From: Rickettsia endosymbiont of Culicoides impunctatus
GTDB taxonomy: Bacteria > Pseudomonadota > Alphaproteobacteria > Rickettsiales > Rickettsiaceae
Reading direction: 5' to 3'
NCBI GenBank assembly: GCA_020410785.1
Contig: CP084573.1
Location: 310,001-374,000 of the forward strand
Length of the DNA stretch: 64,000 nucleotides
Position numbers and translations under genes: made by a program. The notes under the pieces were generated by a model. It did not search any database. It was not told where the DNA came from and saw only the letters and a program-made list of their open reading frames with translations. Positions 26,492 to 36,173 of the stretch are shown here, piece after piece. The number at the start of each line of letters is the position of its first letter. The stretch's first letter is position 1.

Positions 26492-27184
26492 CTAACTTTG
26501 TTTAATTTTTACATCAGCTAGTCTAATATATAATGGCTCGATAGAGTTAGAAAAATTATACTTTCTAGCTATTTTATCAACTATGTATTGACATATATGC
26601 CACGCCTTAATTCTGGTGAAACGCGGTAAGATTATTACATTTTCTAAATCCTTAATCTTGTCGTATATCATCTCTAACCCACTACCAGCACAGACTTTAA
26701 TAATATTATCTTCTGTATTTAATAACTGCCCAACTTGGTCATAATTTATCAATAAAGGAATAGATGACTGTCCATCTTGATCAAAAACCTGGCTATATAA
26801 TTGCTCTCTATATGCATTAAGAAAAATAAAAAACTTAAAGGTAACCTTTTTATTATGGTTACTTACTTGTCTAGTGGCTCTCCACCAGGAATACTCAAAA
26901 TTAGATACAGTAGTACCTATGATATTGGTACTTAGCAAAATGCCTTTTGCTACTGACAACCCTACCCTAATACCGGTAAAACTACCTGGCCCATTCGTAA
27001 CAGCTAGGTAATTTAAGTCATGATAAGAAAGCTTTGCTATTCTCAGAGCTTCTTCAATCATTGGTACTATTGTTTCAGCCTGCATAGAGGGTCTTAAATC
27101 CTCAATATAGGCTAAAATAACTTTGTCTTCAGAAATCGCAACAGATGCACTATTATTTACCGTATCCAATGCTAAAATTTTCAT
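26492..27184 (-). CDS. tsaB: TsaB, tRNA t6A biosynthesis partner
   Basis: A 230-residue ASKHA-fold protein: MKILALDTVNNSASVAI (phosphate-1 loop), LAVTNGPGSFTGIRVGLSVAKGI, typical TsaB. It pairs with TsaD and TsaE to add threonylcarbamoyl to A37 of ANN-decoding tRNAs. It lacks the metal ligands of TsaD, as expected. The C-terminal half is divergent. It is divergent to the phosphohexomutase gene, with a palindromic element between. Confidence 0.88.
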   Translation of the reverse strand: MKILALDTVNNSASVAISEDKVILAYIEDLRPSMQAETIVPMIEEALRIAKLSYHDLNYLAVTNGPGSFTGIRVGLSVAKGILLSTNIIGTTVSNFEYSWWRATRQVSNHNKKVTFKFFIFLNAYREQLYSQVFDQDGQSSIPLLINYDQVGQLLNTEDNIIKVCAGSGLEMIYDKIKDLENVIILPRFTRIKAWHICQYIVDKIARKYNFSNSIEPLYIRLADVKIKQS

Positions 27185-27216
27185 TTATACTATCAACTCT
27201 TTAAATCACTTAATTA

Positions 27217-27358
27217 TACCTCTTGCATAACCTAATCTAATTGGTAATTTTGTTGTCAAAACTCGTCTCCGTTCCTCACGTACATCTTAGTACGCTGCGG
27301 TACTCGACTTCGTTTTTCCTAAAAATTCCTCAATTATCTTTAGGTTATGCAAGAGGTC
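27217..27358. repeat. Palindromic element, family C
   Basis: Ends ACCTCTTGCATAACCTAA (27218-27235) and TTAGGTTATGCAAGAGGT (27340-27357) form a perfect 18-bp inverted repeat. The inner core shares GTACGCTGCGGTACTCG with other family-C copies at 29293, 49930 and 53269. About 140 bp. Confidence 0.8.
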
Positions 27359-27376
27359 TATTATACTAAAATAGTA

Positions 27377-28879
27377 ATGACAATGGAAATAAATAGAGCA
27401 ATTTTTAGATTGTACGATATTCGTGGAAGCAGTCTGCTGGATATTAATACAACTATTGCTTATAAAATTGGATTTTGTTTTACTAAACTGAGTATATCTA
27501 AACAAGAGAACAAAATATTGATAGGGCGGGATGGTAGATTAAGCTCCCCTACCCTTTACCATGCTTTGGTTAATGGCATTATCTCAGCTGGTGGACAGGC
27601 TATCTCAATAGGAGTCGCCCCCTCCCCTGTTTTATATTTTGCTGATAAGATATTTAAGCCACAAGCTAGTATAATGATCACAGGTTCACATAATCCCAAA
27701 GATGATAATGGCTTTAAAATGTTATCACAAGGCAAGTCTTTTTTTGACCAACAAATACAGCATTTACTGAATAACATTCTAAGTACTGATTGGTCTAATA
27801 TGCCTGATAAGTTTGTAGCATCATCTATAGTCAATTCAGGAGAAGTAGATAGCAGGAGCGATGGAGCGACGCCTATAAGTAATAGGCGAGTGACGAGTGA
27901 CGACGTCACCAACTTCTCATCAATTGACTATATAGTGAAAGAGCTGGATATCACAGCTCTATACATAGATAGGATTTTACAAGAAATAACTATAGAACCT
28001 AAAATAAAAGTAGCATGGGATCCAGCTAACGGTGCGGCTGGCAGTATTATTAACTTATTAACGTTAAGGTTACCTAACCAAAATATCGTTATCAATTCAG
28101 AAATTGATGGTAATTTTCCTAATCACCACCCAGATCCCACTATTGCTAAAAATCTAGAACAACTAATAGAAGTAGTTAGAACCCAGGATTGTGATATTGG
28201 TATTGCATTTGATGGAGATGCCGATCGTATAGCCATTATAAGTAAGAAAGGACGAATAATTTTAGGCGACCAGATTCTTTGTATATTAGCAAAAGATATA
28301 ATTGATCAAAATCCACAAGCAACTATTATCATCGATATTAAATCAAGTAGTGCCATATTTAATCAGATTAAGTCATATGGCGGAAGACCGATAATGTGGA
28401 AAACAGGTCATTCCTTTATTAAAGACAAGATGCAAACAACTAAGGCATTACTGGGCGGCGAAACTAGCGGTCATATATTTTTTGCTGATAAATATTATGG
28501 ATATGATGATGCAATTTATGCTGCTCTACGGTTTCTTGATTTACTATCAAGATCAGAAAAAACCTTGGACGATATGATAGATGAGCTACCTAAATGTCAT
28601 AACACCCCCGAAATTAGTATTCCGGTACCAGATGATCTCAAATTTGATATTATTCAGCAAATAAAAAAGGATTTAATCAACCAAAATATCGCTTTCAATG
28701 ACATTGATGGTATAAGGATTGACTCATCAACTGACTCTAATGCATGGTGGTTACTCCGAGCCTCTAACACTGAAGCCAAAATTATCGCTAAATATGAATC
28801 AGATAGTTTGGAAGGGCTGAATAGTATAAAATCCGAACTTGCATCTTTACTAGCCAAATATGGTTTGAAGCTAGGTTAA
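27377..28879 (+). CDS. Phosphomannomutase/phosphoglucomutase (alpha-D-phosphohexomutase)
   Basis: About 500 residues of the phosphohexomutase family, interconverting hexose 1- and 6-phosphates for LPS or exopolysaccharide sugars. Motifs: FRLYDIRGSS, active-site ITGSHNPKDDNGFK (phosphoserine), GIAFDGDADRIAI (metal loop), GGETSGHIFF (sugar loop) and the C-terminal RASNTEAKI. The frame is open upstream into a family-C palindrome, so I prefer the ATG at 27377 (or 27383). Residues near 150-185 are encoded by a family-B palindromic element inserted in frame. Confidence 0.88.
   Translation: MTMEINRAIFRLYDIRGSSLLDINTTIAYKIGFCFTKLSISKQENKILIGRDGRLSSPTLYHALVNGIISAGGQAISIGVAPSPVLYFADKIFKPQASIMITGSHNPKDDNGFKMLSQGKSFFDQQIQHLLNNILSTDWSNMPDKFVASSIVNSGEVDSRSDGATPISNRRVTSDDVTNFSSIDYIVKELDITALYIDRILQEITIEPKIKVAWDPANGAAGSIINLLTLRLPNQNIVINSEIDGNFPNHHPDPTIAKNLEQLIEVVRTQDCDIGIAFDGDADRIAIISKKGRIILGDQILCILAKDIIDQNPQATIIIDIKSSSAIFNQIKSYGGRPIMWKTGHSFIKDKMQTTKALLGGETSGHIFFADKYYGYDDAIYAALRFLDLLSRSEKTLDDMIDELPKCHNTPEISIPVPDDLKFDIIQQIKKDLINQNIAFNDIDGIRIDSSTDSNAWWLLRASNTEAKIIAKYESDSLEGLNSIKSELASLLAKYGLKLG
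27826..27932. repeat. Palindromic element, family B, inside the phosphohexomutase gene
   Basis: Starts TATAGTCAATTCAGG and ends CAATTGACTATA, with GGAGCGATGGAGCGACGCC in the middle; 107 bp. A copy of the same length is at 40426-40532 in non-coding DNA. Here it is translated (IVNSGEVDSRSDGATPISNR...). Confidence 0.85.
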
Positions 28880-28932
28880 TAATATATAGCACTAACCTAA
28901 TTGTAAATAGTAATAATAGTATAACCAAGTCC

Positions 28933-29095
28933 TAGGCTCTGTGAACAAAATTTAAATTACTAGATTTCGACTCTTTTTAGCTGCAAATTATAAGATTTTT
29001 TTGAAATAGAACTAACTATTCCGGCAAAAATCTTATTAATTTTTGCTTAAAAATACTCAAAATCTAAACAATTAAAATTTTGTTCACAGAGCCTA
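28933..29095. mobile_element. MITE family D, copy 1
   Basis: 163 bp, ends TAGGCTCTGTGAACAAAATTT and its inverse. Almost identical (about two differences) to the copy at 44544-44706, also 163 bp. No coding capacity. End fragments are at 34362-34382 and 40872-40890. Confidence 0.85.
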
Positions 29096-29120
29096 ATAAA
29101 TAGGATATAATAATGTCATT

Positions 29121-29159
29121 ATGACACATTCAATAGATTTTCGAAAGAAAGTATTTTAA
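29121..29159 (+). pseudogene. IS630-type transposase start remnant
   Basis: MTHSIDFRKKVF then a stop: the first residues of an IS630-family transposase of another subgroup than the one at 24597. Nothing of the rest remains. Confidence 0.5.
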
Positions 29160-29195
29160 GATATGGCTAATCCATCTCTTCTTTCAACAGTCCCC

Positions 29196-29262
29196 TAATA
29201 GACGCTTGATGAGCAGATTTTTTTCATCATAAGAAAATAGCAAAAAAACCGTGAACGCTCAC
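29196..29262. repeat. Repeat family F, copy 1
   Basis: From TAATAGACGCTTGATGAGCAG to CCGTGAACGCTCAC. A second copy is at 56855-56923; end fragments occur at 20853 and about 41030. Function unknown. Confidence 0.65.
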
Positions 29263-29292
29263 GTATACAATCGCTGAAACACTAATATATAT

Positions 29293-29439
29293 TAGACTTC
29301 CTGCATAAGTCAAAAAAGCCCTCGGGATTTTTATAAGAAACGAAGCCGAGTACCGCAGCGTACATAAACGATTGTTACGGAGCGGAGGCAAGTTTCAACG
29401 AAAAAATCACCAACTAGATTGACTTATGCAGGAAGTCTA
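29293..29439. repeat. Palindromic element, family C
   Basis: Perfect 21-bp terminal inverted repeat, TAGACTTCCTGCATAAGTCA(A) at 29293-29313 and its inverse at 29419-29439, with the shared core GAGTACCGCAGCGTAC. 147 bp. Confidence 0.85.
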
Positions 29440-29489
29440 TTGATTAGACAGAGAGTTTTGGACTACAGCTTGTAATCCTTAAAGTTAGG

Positions 29490-29566
29490 TGGTAGCGAGG
29501 GAGGGACTTGAACCCCCGACAAGCGGATTATGATTCCGCTGCTCTAACCAACTGAGCTACCCCGCC
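29490..29566 (-). tRNA. tRNA-Met (anticodon CAT)
   Basis: Reverse strand cloverleaf: acceptor GGCGGGG/CCTCGCT, D arm GCTC...GAGC, anticodon stem GCGGA/TCCGC with loop ATCATAA, T arm GGGGGTTCAAGTCCCTC, encoded CCA. The first acceptor pair is G-U and the D arm is not initiator-like, so it is the elongator Met (or a lysidine-modified Ile) tRNA. Confidence 0.92.
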
Positions 29567-29720
29567 ATGATGGAAAGAGCTTCAATACAAAAAAAGTAAG
29601 CCTCTGTCTTCCTCGCAATGACGCTAACCACATACGATTTTTAAAACGCCCTAGGAGGAGGCTGCCTACGATATAGTCAATTAACCTCTGAATTAGTGCC
29701 GAATAAGCACCCATCGTGTT

Positions 29721-29814
29721 GTCTATTAGCGAGGAGGCGTAAGCCTCCGAAGCAATCCATTGTAATCATTTTTTTGGATTGCTTCATCGACCTACGGTCT
29801 TCCTCGCAATGACG
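29721..29814. repeat. Palindromic repeat, family A
   Basis: Full copy with a GTCTATTAGCGAGGAGGCG left end in place of GTCATTGCGAGG, suggesting recombination with family F. A right half copy lies at about 29605-29624. No gene in 29567-29843. Confidence 0.8.
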
Positions 29815-29843
29815 TTGACCACTAAAATGTATGCCTAGTATCT

Positions 29844-30320
29844 TTAACGTTTAGAGAACTGAGTACTTTTTCTAGCTTTATGCTTACCATATTTTTTCCT
29901 CTCCACAACCCTTGAGTCTCTGGTTAAGAAACCAGATTTGCGTAGAATACTGTGAAATTCTGGGGCAATTTTATCAAGAGCTCTAGCAACGCCATGTAAT
30001 ACAGCTCCCATTTGTCCTGATTTTCCGCCACCTTTGACAGTACATATTATATCATATTGTCCAGAAGTTTTGGTTACAACGAACGGCTGTAAGAGAGATT
30101 TGGTATGAGACTCACGAGTAAAATATTGCTCCACATCTTTTTTGTTAACAATTACCTTACCGCTACCACTTTTTAACCAGACTCTAGCAATTGCATTTTT
30201 TCTTCTGCCTGTACCATAAACCTTGTTATCACTGTTTTCTGCAGATGGTTTTTGCTTAACTAACTTACTCTGAACTGGACTGTTCTTAGTGTTTTCACTT
30301 TGAAGCTTCAATGTTGTCAT
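29844..30320 (-). CDS. rpsI: 30S ribosomal protein S9
   Basis: 158 residues ending [16 protein letters not shown], the tail of S9 that reaches the P-site t[27 protein letters not shown] and [21 protein letters not shown] are diagnostic. The first 30 residues are an extension common in Rickettsiales. It is 6 nt downstream of rplM, the universal L13-S9 operon. Confidence 0.96.
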   Translation of the reverse strand: MTTLKLQSENTKNSPVQSKLVKQKPSAENSDNKVYGTGRRKNAIARVWLKSGSGKVIVNKKDVEQYFTRESHTKSLLQPFVVTKTSGQYDIICTVKGGGKSGQMGAVLHGVARALDKIAPEFHSILRKSGFLTRDSRVVERKKYGKHKARKSTQFSKR

Positions 30321-30326
30321 AATTCA

Positions 30327-30794
30327 CTATTTTTTATTCTTGGTATTTTTACTTGCAAAATCATAAATTTCTGGCTGTTGAGCTTTATGTGGGTGTTCAT
30401 TCTCTGCGTAAACATATAGATTACTCATCTGCTTTGATCCCAGAACATTTCGTGTAATCATCCTTTTTACAGAGAGTTTAACGACACGCTCAGGGTACTT
30501 ACCAGCCAGGATTTTTCCAGCAGTTGTCTCTTTTATTCCACCCGGAAAACCAGTATGACGATAATAAATTTTGCCATCTTTAAGAGCTGATTTTTTACCT
30601 GTCAAACAAATATGTTTGGCATTAATTATTACTACATAGTCCCCACAATCTAAATGAGGAGTGAAAGAAGGCTTATGTTTACCGCGTAAGATTTTAGCTA
30701 CTTCACTAGCAAGCCTACCTAATACAAGATCTTTAGCATCTATAACCCACCAGTTCTTTTGAATTTGCGATGGTTTTGCAGAATAAGTTTTCAC
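30327..30794 (-). CDS. rplM: 50S ribosomal protein L13
   Basis: 155 residues: [45 protein letters not shown] is the L13 signature, followed by [12 protein letters not shown]. Early assembly protein of the large subunit. First gene of the rplM-rpsI pair. Confidence 0.97.
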   Translation of the reverse strand: MKTYSAKPSQIQKNWWVIDAKDLVLGRLASEVAKILRGKHKPSFTPHLDCGDYVVIINAKHICLTGKKSALKDGKIYYRHTGFPGGIKETTAGKILAGKYPERVVKLSVKRMITRNVLGSKQMSNLYVYAENEHPHKAQQPEIYDFASKNTKNKK

Positions 30795-30959
30795 GTTATA
30801 TATCTTTATTAATTACAATTATACTTGGAAATAGCAAAAAATTGCTGTTTCCACTACCAAATTTCCACTATCCAAGCAGTGAGCTATATTAAATAGCATT
30901 ATAACCAGTATTTTGTCAAGACAAATTACAATAAATTATACCATAATATAGTCTCTGGA

Positions 30960-32210
30960 CTAATCTACCAATATAATTTTTTTATCAGTAATAACATACA
31001 TAGCACCACAACAGGTTTTGCCCTGATATTCAATATTTTTAATAATTTTACTAATCACCGGGATGGTACTTAAATTACCATTAATATCTGATTGGAAACT
31101 ATATAATTCACCTTTAGCAGAGATAATATTTAAACTCCAATCTTTTTCCTCAGTTGTTTTACCAATTATCGGGGCTAAAAATGATGAAGCTTTAACTTTC
31201 TTGACATCTTTTTTCCCATCGTTTAGATCTGCTACAAACTTAACTTTACCAAATTCAGTGCTTATGGCAGCCACTTGTCCAGCATTATTTGTTATAAATA
31301 AACTATTGCCAGCTAAAGACATTGATTGCACATCATAAGCTTTAGTTTGCCAGAGGATATTAGCAGTCATAATGTCTAGCTTTATTAGCTTACCAGCACT
31401 ATTAGCTATATATATATGAGAGTTATTGATAATAGGTTTGCATAATATAAAAGCTGCCTCAAAATTTGGTAAACCTATTTCTTGCTGGCTAGATAAATCG
31501 TTAGTCCACAAAACTTTGCCGCTATTAGCTTCTAGAGCAATAATTTGCCCTGAATTATAATTTACTATCACATAACCATTTTGTACTATTGGAGCAACAT
31601 GATAACTTGATGACAAAGTTTCAATTATACCTTCATGTTGCCAAACAAAATTTAATTTCTCAATATTAATCGCTAATATTTGATTAGTTATTGTTTGAAC
31701 TATAATAGTATGATCATTAATTAATACTGGTTTTATTCTAGTAATATCAGGTAATTCTTTTCTGATTATTTCATGCCCTGACTTACTATCTAAAACTACC
31801 AAGAATCTTGAACCATAGGTAACGTATAGTTTATCATTATGGTGTAAGATCCCACCACCAGAATAATAGTCACTTTTGTTAGTACTTATATTGTATGACC
31901 ACATAATAGATTTGTCTTTCATAGAAAAGGCGGAAACATTACCTTTATTATCTATGGTATAGACAACAGCTTTCTTAAAAATTGGCTCGGCTATTATTTT
32001 ATGTTTTGTAATAGTATATTCTTTATTTCGAAGCATTTCAGGGCTAAATATATTTGTCTTTACCGTAGTAGAATCTATTTGAATTGCTTCATTACTTTCT
32101 ACAGATAATCTAGGAGTTAATTCTACAATATTTTTAATTCTTTTAGCTGCAAGATTACAAGAAGTTAGAATCAAAGGTAGTAAGAAAATAATTAATCGTT
32201 GTTTTATCAT
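30960..32210 (-). CDS. bamB: BamB-like beta-propeller lipoprotein
   Basis: 416 residues. Lipoprotein signal LIIFLLPLILTSC (acylated Cys18), then repeated PQQ-type blades (VYTIDNKGNVSAFSMKDKSIMWSYN, IALEANSGKVLWTNDL, KLIKLDIMTANILWQTKAYD). This fits BamB, the scaffold lipoprotein of the outer-membrane protein insertion complex; BamA is at 54406. It lies 15 nt downstream of a YfgM-like gene, the same order as in enterobacteria. Confidence 0.85.
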   Translation of the reverse strand: MIKQRLIIFLLPLILTSCNLAAKRIKNIVELTPRLSVESNEAIQIDSTTVKTNIFSPEMLRNKEYTITKHKIIAEPIFKKAVVYTIDNKGNVSAFSMKDKSIMWSYNISTNKSDYYSGGGILHHNDKLYVTYGSRFLVVLDSKSGHEIIRKELPDITRIKPVLINDHTIIVQTITNQILAINIEKLNFVWQHEGIIETLSSSYHVAPIVQNGYVIVNYNSGQIIALEANSGKVLWTNDLSSQQEIGLPNFEAAFILCKPIINNSHIYIANSAGKLIKLDIMTANILWQTKAYDVQSMSLAGNSLFITNNAGQVAAISTEFGKVKFVADLNDGKKDVKKVKASSFLAPIIGKTTEEKDWSLNIISAKGELYSFQSDINGNLSTIPVISKIIKNIEYQGKTCCGAMYVITDKKIILVD

Positions 32211-32225
32211 AATTTAGACCTTGTA

Positions 32226-32879
32226 TTATTGTAAGTTTAAAAGTAAAGCTTTAGCCTGCTCTTTAACTACTTGAGTTGTACTTTCTAGTGAGATCAGTTT
32301 TTTCAAAGTATTTTCTGCTAAATCTTTTGAGTTGTTTCTAATATACCAAGTTGCTTTGATAATATTTGCTGTACCGAAAAATGGTTTATTTTCATCATCA
32401 AAATAATTTAAATATTTCTCGATTTCATTAATGTTTATATCAGATAAATTTGGGTCGTCTATCATTAAACTCAACCAAACTAAACGGGCATATGCACTTG
32501 TTAATTCGTCATAATTGTTGTTATCGATAACTTTTTTTAATAAAGTTCTTGCTTCAATAAAATCTCCTTGGTGTATTTTGATACTAGCTTGCTCGATAGC
32601 AGCTAAACCACTTACTTTATTATTACTTGTTGTCATTAAATTATCCAAAGACTTTATAGCAAGGTCTTTGTTATCATTAATAAGGGCTATAGATTTAGCT
32701 AAAATATCACCTGTCTTTTGGTTATTCTCTATTGCCTTTCTATCACGCCAATTATTTATTAACATAAACAATATTACTATAAGTGTAAGGATTATAGTAA
32801 TAGGAAGAATTTTTTTTAAGTAATAAAGTTTTTTTTCTTCATTTTTATCACTTAAAACTTCTTGCAAAATGTCAGTCAT
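32226..32879 (-). CDS. YfgM-like inner-membrane TPR protein
   Basis: 217 residues with a cytoplasmic N-terminus, one span (ILPITIILTLIVILFMLIN, about residues 24-42) and a periplasmic helical repeat domain of the TPR_21 type (AIEQASIKIHQGDFIEARTLLKKVI). In enterobacteria YfgM sits at the SecYEG translocon and hands proteins to periplasmic chaperones, and its gene is next to bamB as here. Confidence 0.75.
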   Translation of the reverse strand: MTDILQEVLSDKNEEKKLYYLKKILPITIILTLIVILFMLINNWRDRKAIENNQKTGDILAKSIALINDNKDLAIKSLDNLMTTSNNKVSGLAAIEQASIKIHQGDFIEARTLLKKVIDNNNYDELTSAYARLVWLSLMIDDPNLSDININEIEKYLNYFDDENKPFFGTANIIKATWYIRNNSKDLAENTLKKLISLESTTQVVKEQAKALLLNLQ

Positions 32880-32922
32880 GATTATTTACCAATTATTATT
32901 CACCAACTATTATTCATATATC

Positions 32923-33678
32923 CTAATGCTTACAAGCAAATTTAATTCTTGCCTCCTTAGCTCTTTTTATTGAGGTTGCTGGTCTATTTGGAAACTCTGC
33001 TTCAAGTTTATCAAGAATAGAACATGCCTCTTGTATTTTTTTTAGCTCTCCAAGAGATAATGCTAATTTTAGCAGGGAGTCAGAAGCTTTACTCCCTTTT
33101 GGCGATTGTTTATAACCTTTTAAATAATTTATTGCGGCTTTATCAAACATCTTACGTCTAAAAAAAGATTCACCATACCAAAAATAAGCATTACTTAACA
33201 AAGGACTCTTAGAGTAGTTTTTTAAAAAATTTGCAAATTTTTCTTCAGCATCTGTTAATTTATTATCTTTTAAAGCGGCAAGTGCTAAATCATAAAGTTG
33301 TTTATCTGCTGCCACTCCCGAAATAGGTTTTACAACATCAGTAGCAACAACTTCTTTCTCTACTTTTTTAGTAGATGGTATATCAAAGACATCATTAGCC
33401 ACAGAATCATCTACTAAATTTTTTGATGTATCGCTACTATCTTGGGAATTTGTTACCTCTTGTTTTGTCGAGTTTAAAAATTTCTCTAATTTAGTAATAG
33501 TATGTTCTATTATTTCAATTCTGCCGAGTAAATGTTGATTTTCTTTTTCTAAAACATCTAATCTTTCTGCACAATCATTAGATGAATCAAATTTCAAGCT
33601 TTTTCTAGTAATTTGATTTTCAGCAAATACTGGCGTAGCAATCAAAGTAATTAATAAATATATAAAAATTGTTCTCAT
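32923..33678 (-). CDS. cpoB: CpoB (YbgF) Tol-Pal associated protein
   Basis: 251 residues: signal peptide IFIYLLITLIATPVFA, N-terminal coiled coil for trimerisation (ERLDVLEKENQHLLGRIEIIEHTITKLEKF), a linker, then the C-terminal TPR domain (LYDLALAALKDNKLTDAEEKFANFLKNYSKSPL, NAYFWYGESFFRRKMFDKAA). CpoB coordinates outer-membrane constriction with peptidoglycan synthesis at division. Usually next to pal; here it leads the yfgM-bamB run. Confidence 0.85.
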   Translation of the reverse strand: MRTIFIYLLITLIATPVFAENQITRKSLKFDSSNDCAERLDVLEKENQHLLGRIEIIEHTITKLEKFLNSTKQEVTNSQDSSDTSKNLVDDSVANDVFDIPSTKKVEKEVVATDVVKPISGVAADKQLYDLALAALKDNKLTDAEEKFANFLKNYSKSPLLSNAYFWYGESFFRRKMFDKAAINYLKGYKQSPKGSKASDSLLKLALSLGELKKIQEACSILDKLEAEFPNRPATSIKRAKEARIKFACKH

Positions 33679-33824
33679 ACATTAATGTTTGATTTAAAGG
33701 TTATAAAACCAGCTGAGTATACTAGAATTTTTATAGTAATCTATAACTTTTCAGTTCAGCTTGATTTTTTATAGCTAACTCCACCTTACGCATAGCATTT
33801 AAGTCATAGGAAAAATAACCTAGC

Positions 33825-33956
33825 GTCATTGCGAGACCACGTAGTGATCGTGGCAATCCATTATTTTTGGATTGCTTCGTCGCTACTAAAGTAGCTCCTC
33901 GCAATGACGGTTGTGAGGTTAGATTGCCACGCTCATGTACGTTCGCTCGCAATGAC
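33825..33956. repeat. Palindromic repeats, family A (one full, one half)
   Basis: Full copy 33825-33909, then a right half ending CTCGCAATGACG at about 33954. Between 33679 and 34256 no gene is seen; at 34110 there is a fragment of a family-E end (TTAGGAGGCTGCCTAC). Confidence 0.75.
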
Positions 33957-34256
33957 GCCAGAAGGTGGATTGCTGCAACCTACTTGCGTGGTTTCGCTAA
34001 TAGACAACATTAATCGAATTAGTTATATTTATAAATATAGCAGATTTTTTTGCTCCACTAATAGCTGTTTTCATTATTTTTGCGATATTGCTTATTTTTT
34101 TATTATTCCCTATTAGGAGGCTGCCTACAATTCTATCAAATTAAGGTGTGCTAATGATAAAATTCTTGCTATAATAAATCAATATATGTGAACGGTAAAT
34201 GAATAGCTGGATTACCAGAATGTTAATTAATAATATAGAGGTTAGATTAAGTTTTC

Positions 34257-34382
34257 ATGTCTAAAGATAAAATTACAGTGGAAACCTTGGAAAAACAACT
34301 CCTTGAAATCCTGCAAACTAAAGATCAAGCTGTTGGTGATAAATTAGTGCCTGTGATTGATAATTTTGTTCACAGAGCCTAG
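34257..34382 (+). pseudogene. Gene start truncated by MITE D
   Basis: A 41-codon frame (MSKDKITVETLEKQLLEILQ...) with a GAGGTTAGA leader like that of the LRR gene. Its last codons (NFVHRA, stop) are the right end of MITE family D. Further coding-like scraps follow to 34490. A small gene disrupted by the MITE. Confidence 0.45.
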
Positions 34383-34634
34383 CGGTGGTAAAGAAGGTAT
34401 ACAAACAAAAAGACTTGAAGCAGTAAAAAAAAATTACTCAATCTGACTTAGAAGTAAGAAGGCTAAAGCAAACAGGTCGAGGATAACCCTAATAGACGTC
34501 TTGTCCTTTAACTTTTTTTCCGTGAATACCCACACTTAATTCTTATAAAAAAAATACTAAAGATGCTTAGTGGAAGGATTATCACATGCTATAATACACT
34601 TTTCATCTAACTAAATATAAGTTAAGTAGTAATT

Positions 34635-36170
34635 ATGGCTAATATATTTAATCTACCAAAAGTGCAAGTTTTTATAAAAAGGCTGCACAAATTTATAGCA
34701 TATTTTTTGTACAGAAAAAATATTATTATCCTTATAGGAGACAAAGGTACATTTCTTTGTGCTTTGGTTCACAATAAAGTTGTAGGTAATTTATTTGTAT
34801 CTGCTGAAAAGCAAAATGAATTAGACTCCTATAAAGAATTTTTTGCTAAATTCAAGAAACATTATGTTTTCTTCTTATTAAGCGGTTCTGAATGTCAATT
34901 ACGTCATGAGCTAGTACCTGTACTACATTCAATAGTAAAAACCAATCCTGTGGAGAAGTTTATTGAGGAGTATTTTCCCCCAGATTATATAGTTGGTTAC
35001 AATGTTTATAATATTAATACCAGACCTAGTGAAGTGTGGAATACTCTGATTGTATCTAGCCCTTATACTCCACCTTTAAGTAAACTATTGGAGAATCTAC
35101 TAGCAAGTAATACCCAAAAGTTTGGAGGGGTTTATTTTTTATCTTTAGAGTTGCAAACAATTATCGATAAAATTATAAAAAATGTTGAGAATAATAAATA
35201 TAGTGAATATTTACAAATTTTTGTATGTATTTTAAATACCAGTGGTATTAAACTTGTTGTTAAACACCAAGGTAATATAATCTCAAAACAAACATTGGAC
35301 TATCCAGCTGATAAGTCATATTCATATATTCAGGGTATAATCGAACAAGAAGTGGAAGATTGTTTGATATCTTGTAAAAATTATATTGATAATCTAGCCC
35401 TTAAAGTTTGTATAATTTTCATAGTAGACCAAAATTTAAAGTTACTGTTAGAACAATCCAATTTTGCTGGACATCCAGTAATATGTATAGTCAATTCAGG
35501 GGAATTTGATAATAAATTTTCAGATGGGATGATCGTTAAATTATTTAATGAACAAAAAAGCTTTCTAGCCTCTAACCAATATTTAGAATCGATAGCTAAA
35601 CTCAATATTATCAGCTCTTTAGTTTTTAAACCACTTATTACTATAGTAATAATATTGATATTTGCCGCATCTGTTATCAAAGTTAAAACCATAGCAAATT
35701 ACAAAAAATTGGATCTTTTAAATTCACATTATTTTAGTACTGAACAAGATTATTATAATGTTAAGCAAACTTACCCATATCTTCAAAATACCACTAATTT
35801 AGCTGACTTATATGTCTTTGAATCATTATTGCAAATGCCTGTACCAATACCATTTGATTTGTTAGAAAATTTTTTAACAAGTTTGCCACCTGATCTGCAC
35901 CTAGAAGAGATTAAATGGCAAAGGTTGGATATAGATAACACGTTATCATCATCTAATAAATATATACAAATCGAGATGTCACTAAAACTTATCGCTAATA
36001 ATATGTTAATTGAAGAGGCTACTAAGCTTTTGAAACAAAAAATTGTGAATTTTAGTAAAATATTTAGCAATAGAGATATTAATTTTACAATATTTACTGA
36101 ACAAATATTAGATTTACCTAATAGAGTGGTAATACCGACATCGGTTATTATTACTAAAAAGAAAGGATAA
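34635..36170 (+). CDS. Membrane protein with PilM/GspL-like layout
   Basis: 511 residues: a cytoplasmic N-terminal domain of about 340 residues with mixed alpha/beta (LIGDKGTFLCALVHNKVVG), one span (LITIVIILIFAASVIKV, about 338-354), then a periplasmic part with coiled coil and a PilN-like alpha/beta domain (LENFLTSLPPDLHLEEIKWQRLDI). This is the plan of GspL or a PilM-PilN fusion in type II secretion and type IV pili. With the next gene (PilO/GspM-like) it suggests a relic or divergent pilus assembly platform. No ATPase or pilin gene is nearby, and the assignment rests on layout. Confidence 0.5.
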   Translation: MANIFNLPKVQVFIKRLHKFIAYFLYRKNIIILIGDKGTFLCALVHNKVVGNLFVSAEKQNELDSYKEFFAKFKKHYVFFLLSGSECQLRHELVPVLHSIVKTNPVEKFIEEYFPPDYIVGYNVYNINTRPSEVWNTLIVSSPYTPPLSKLLENLLASNTQKFGGVYFLSLELQTIIDKIIKNVENNKYSEYLQIFVCILNTSGIKLVVKHQGNIISKQTLDYPADKSYSYIQGIIEQEVEDCLISCKNYIDNLALKVCIIFIVDQNLKLLLEQSNFAGHPVICIVNSGEFDNKFSDGMIVKLFNEQKSFLASNQYLESIAKLNIISSLVFKPLITIVIILIFAASVIKVKTIANYKKLDLLNSHYFSTEQDYYNVKQTYPYLQNTTNLADLYVFESLLQMPVPIPFDLLENFLTSLPPDLHLEEIKWQRLDIDNTLSSSNKYIQIEMSLKLIANNMLIEEATKLLKQKIVNFSKIFSNRDINFTIFTEQILDLPNRVVIPTSVIITKKKG

Positions 36171-36173
36171 AAG

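Noticed and set aside
33731-33952. 73-codon open frame on the - strand
   Set aside because: Made almost wholly of family-A repeat translation (SLRGATLVATKQSK).
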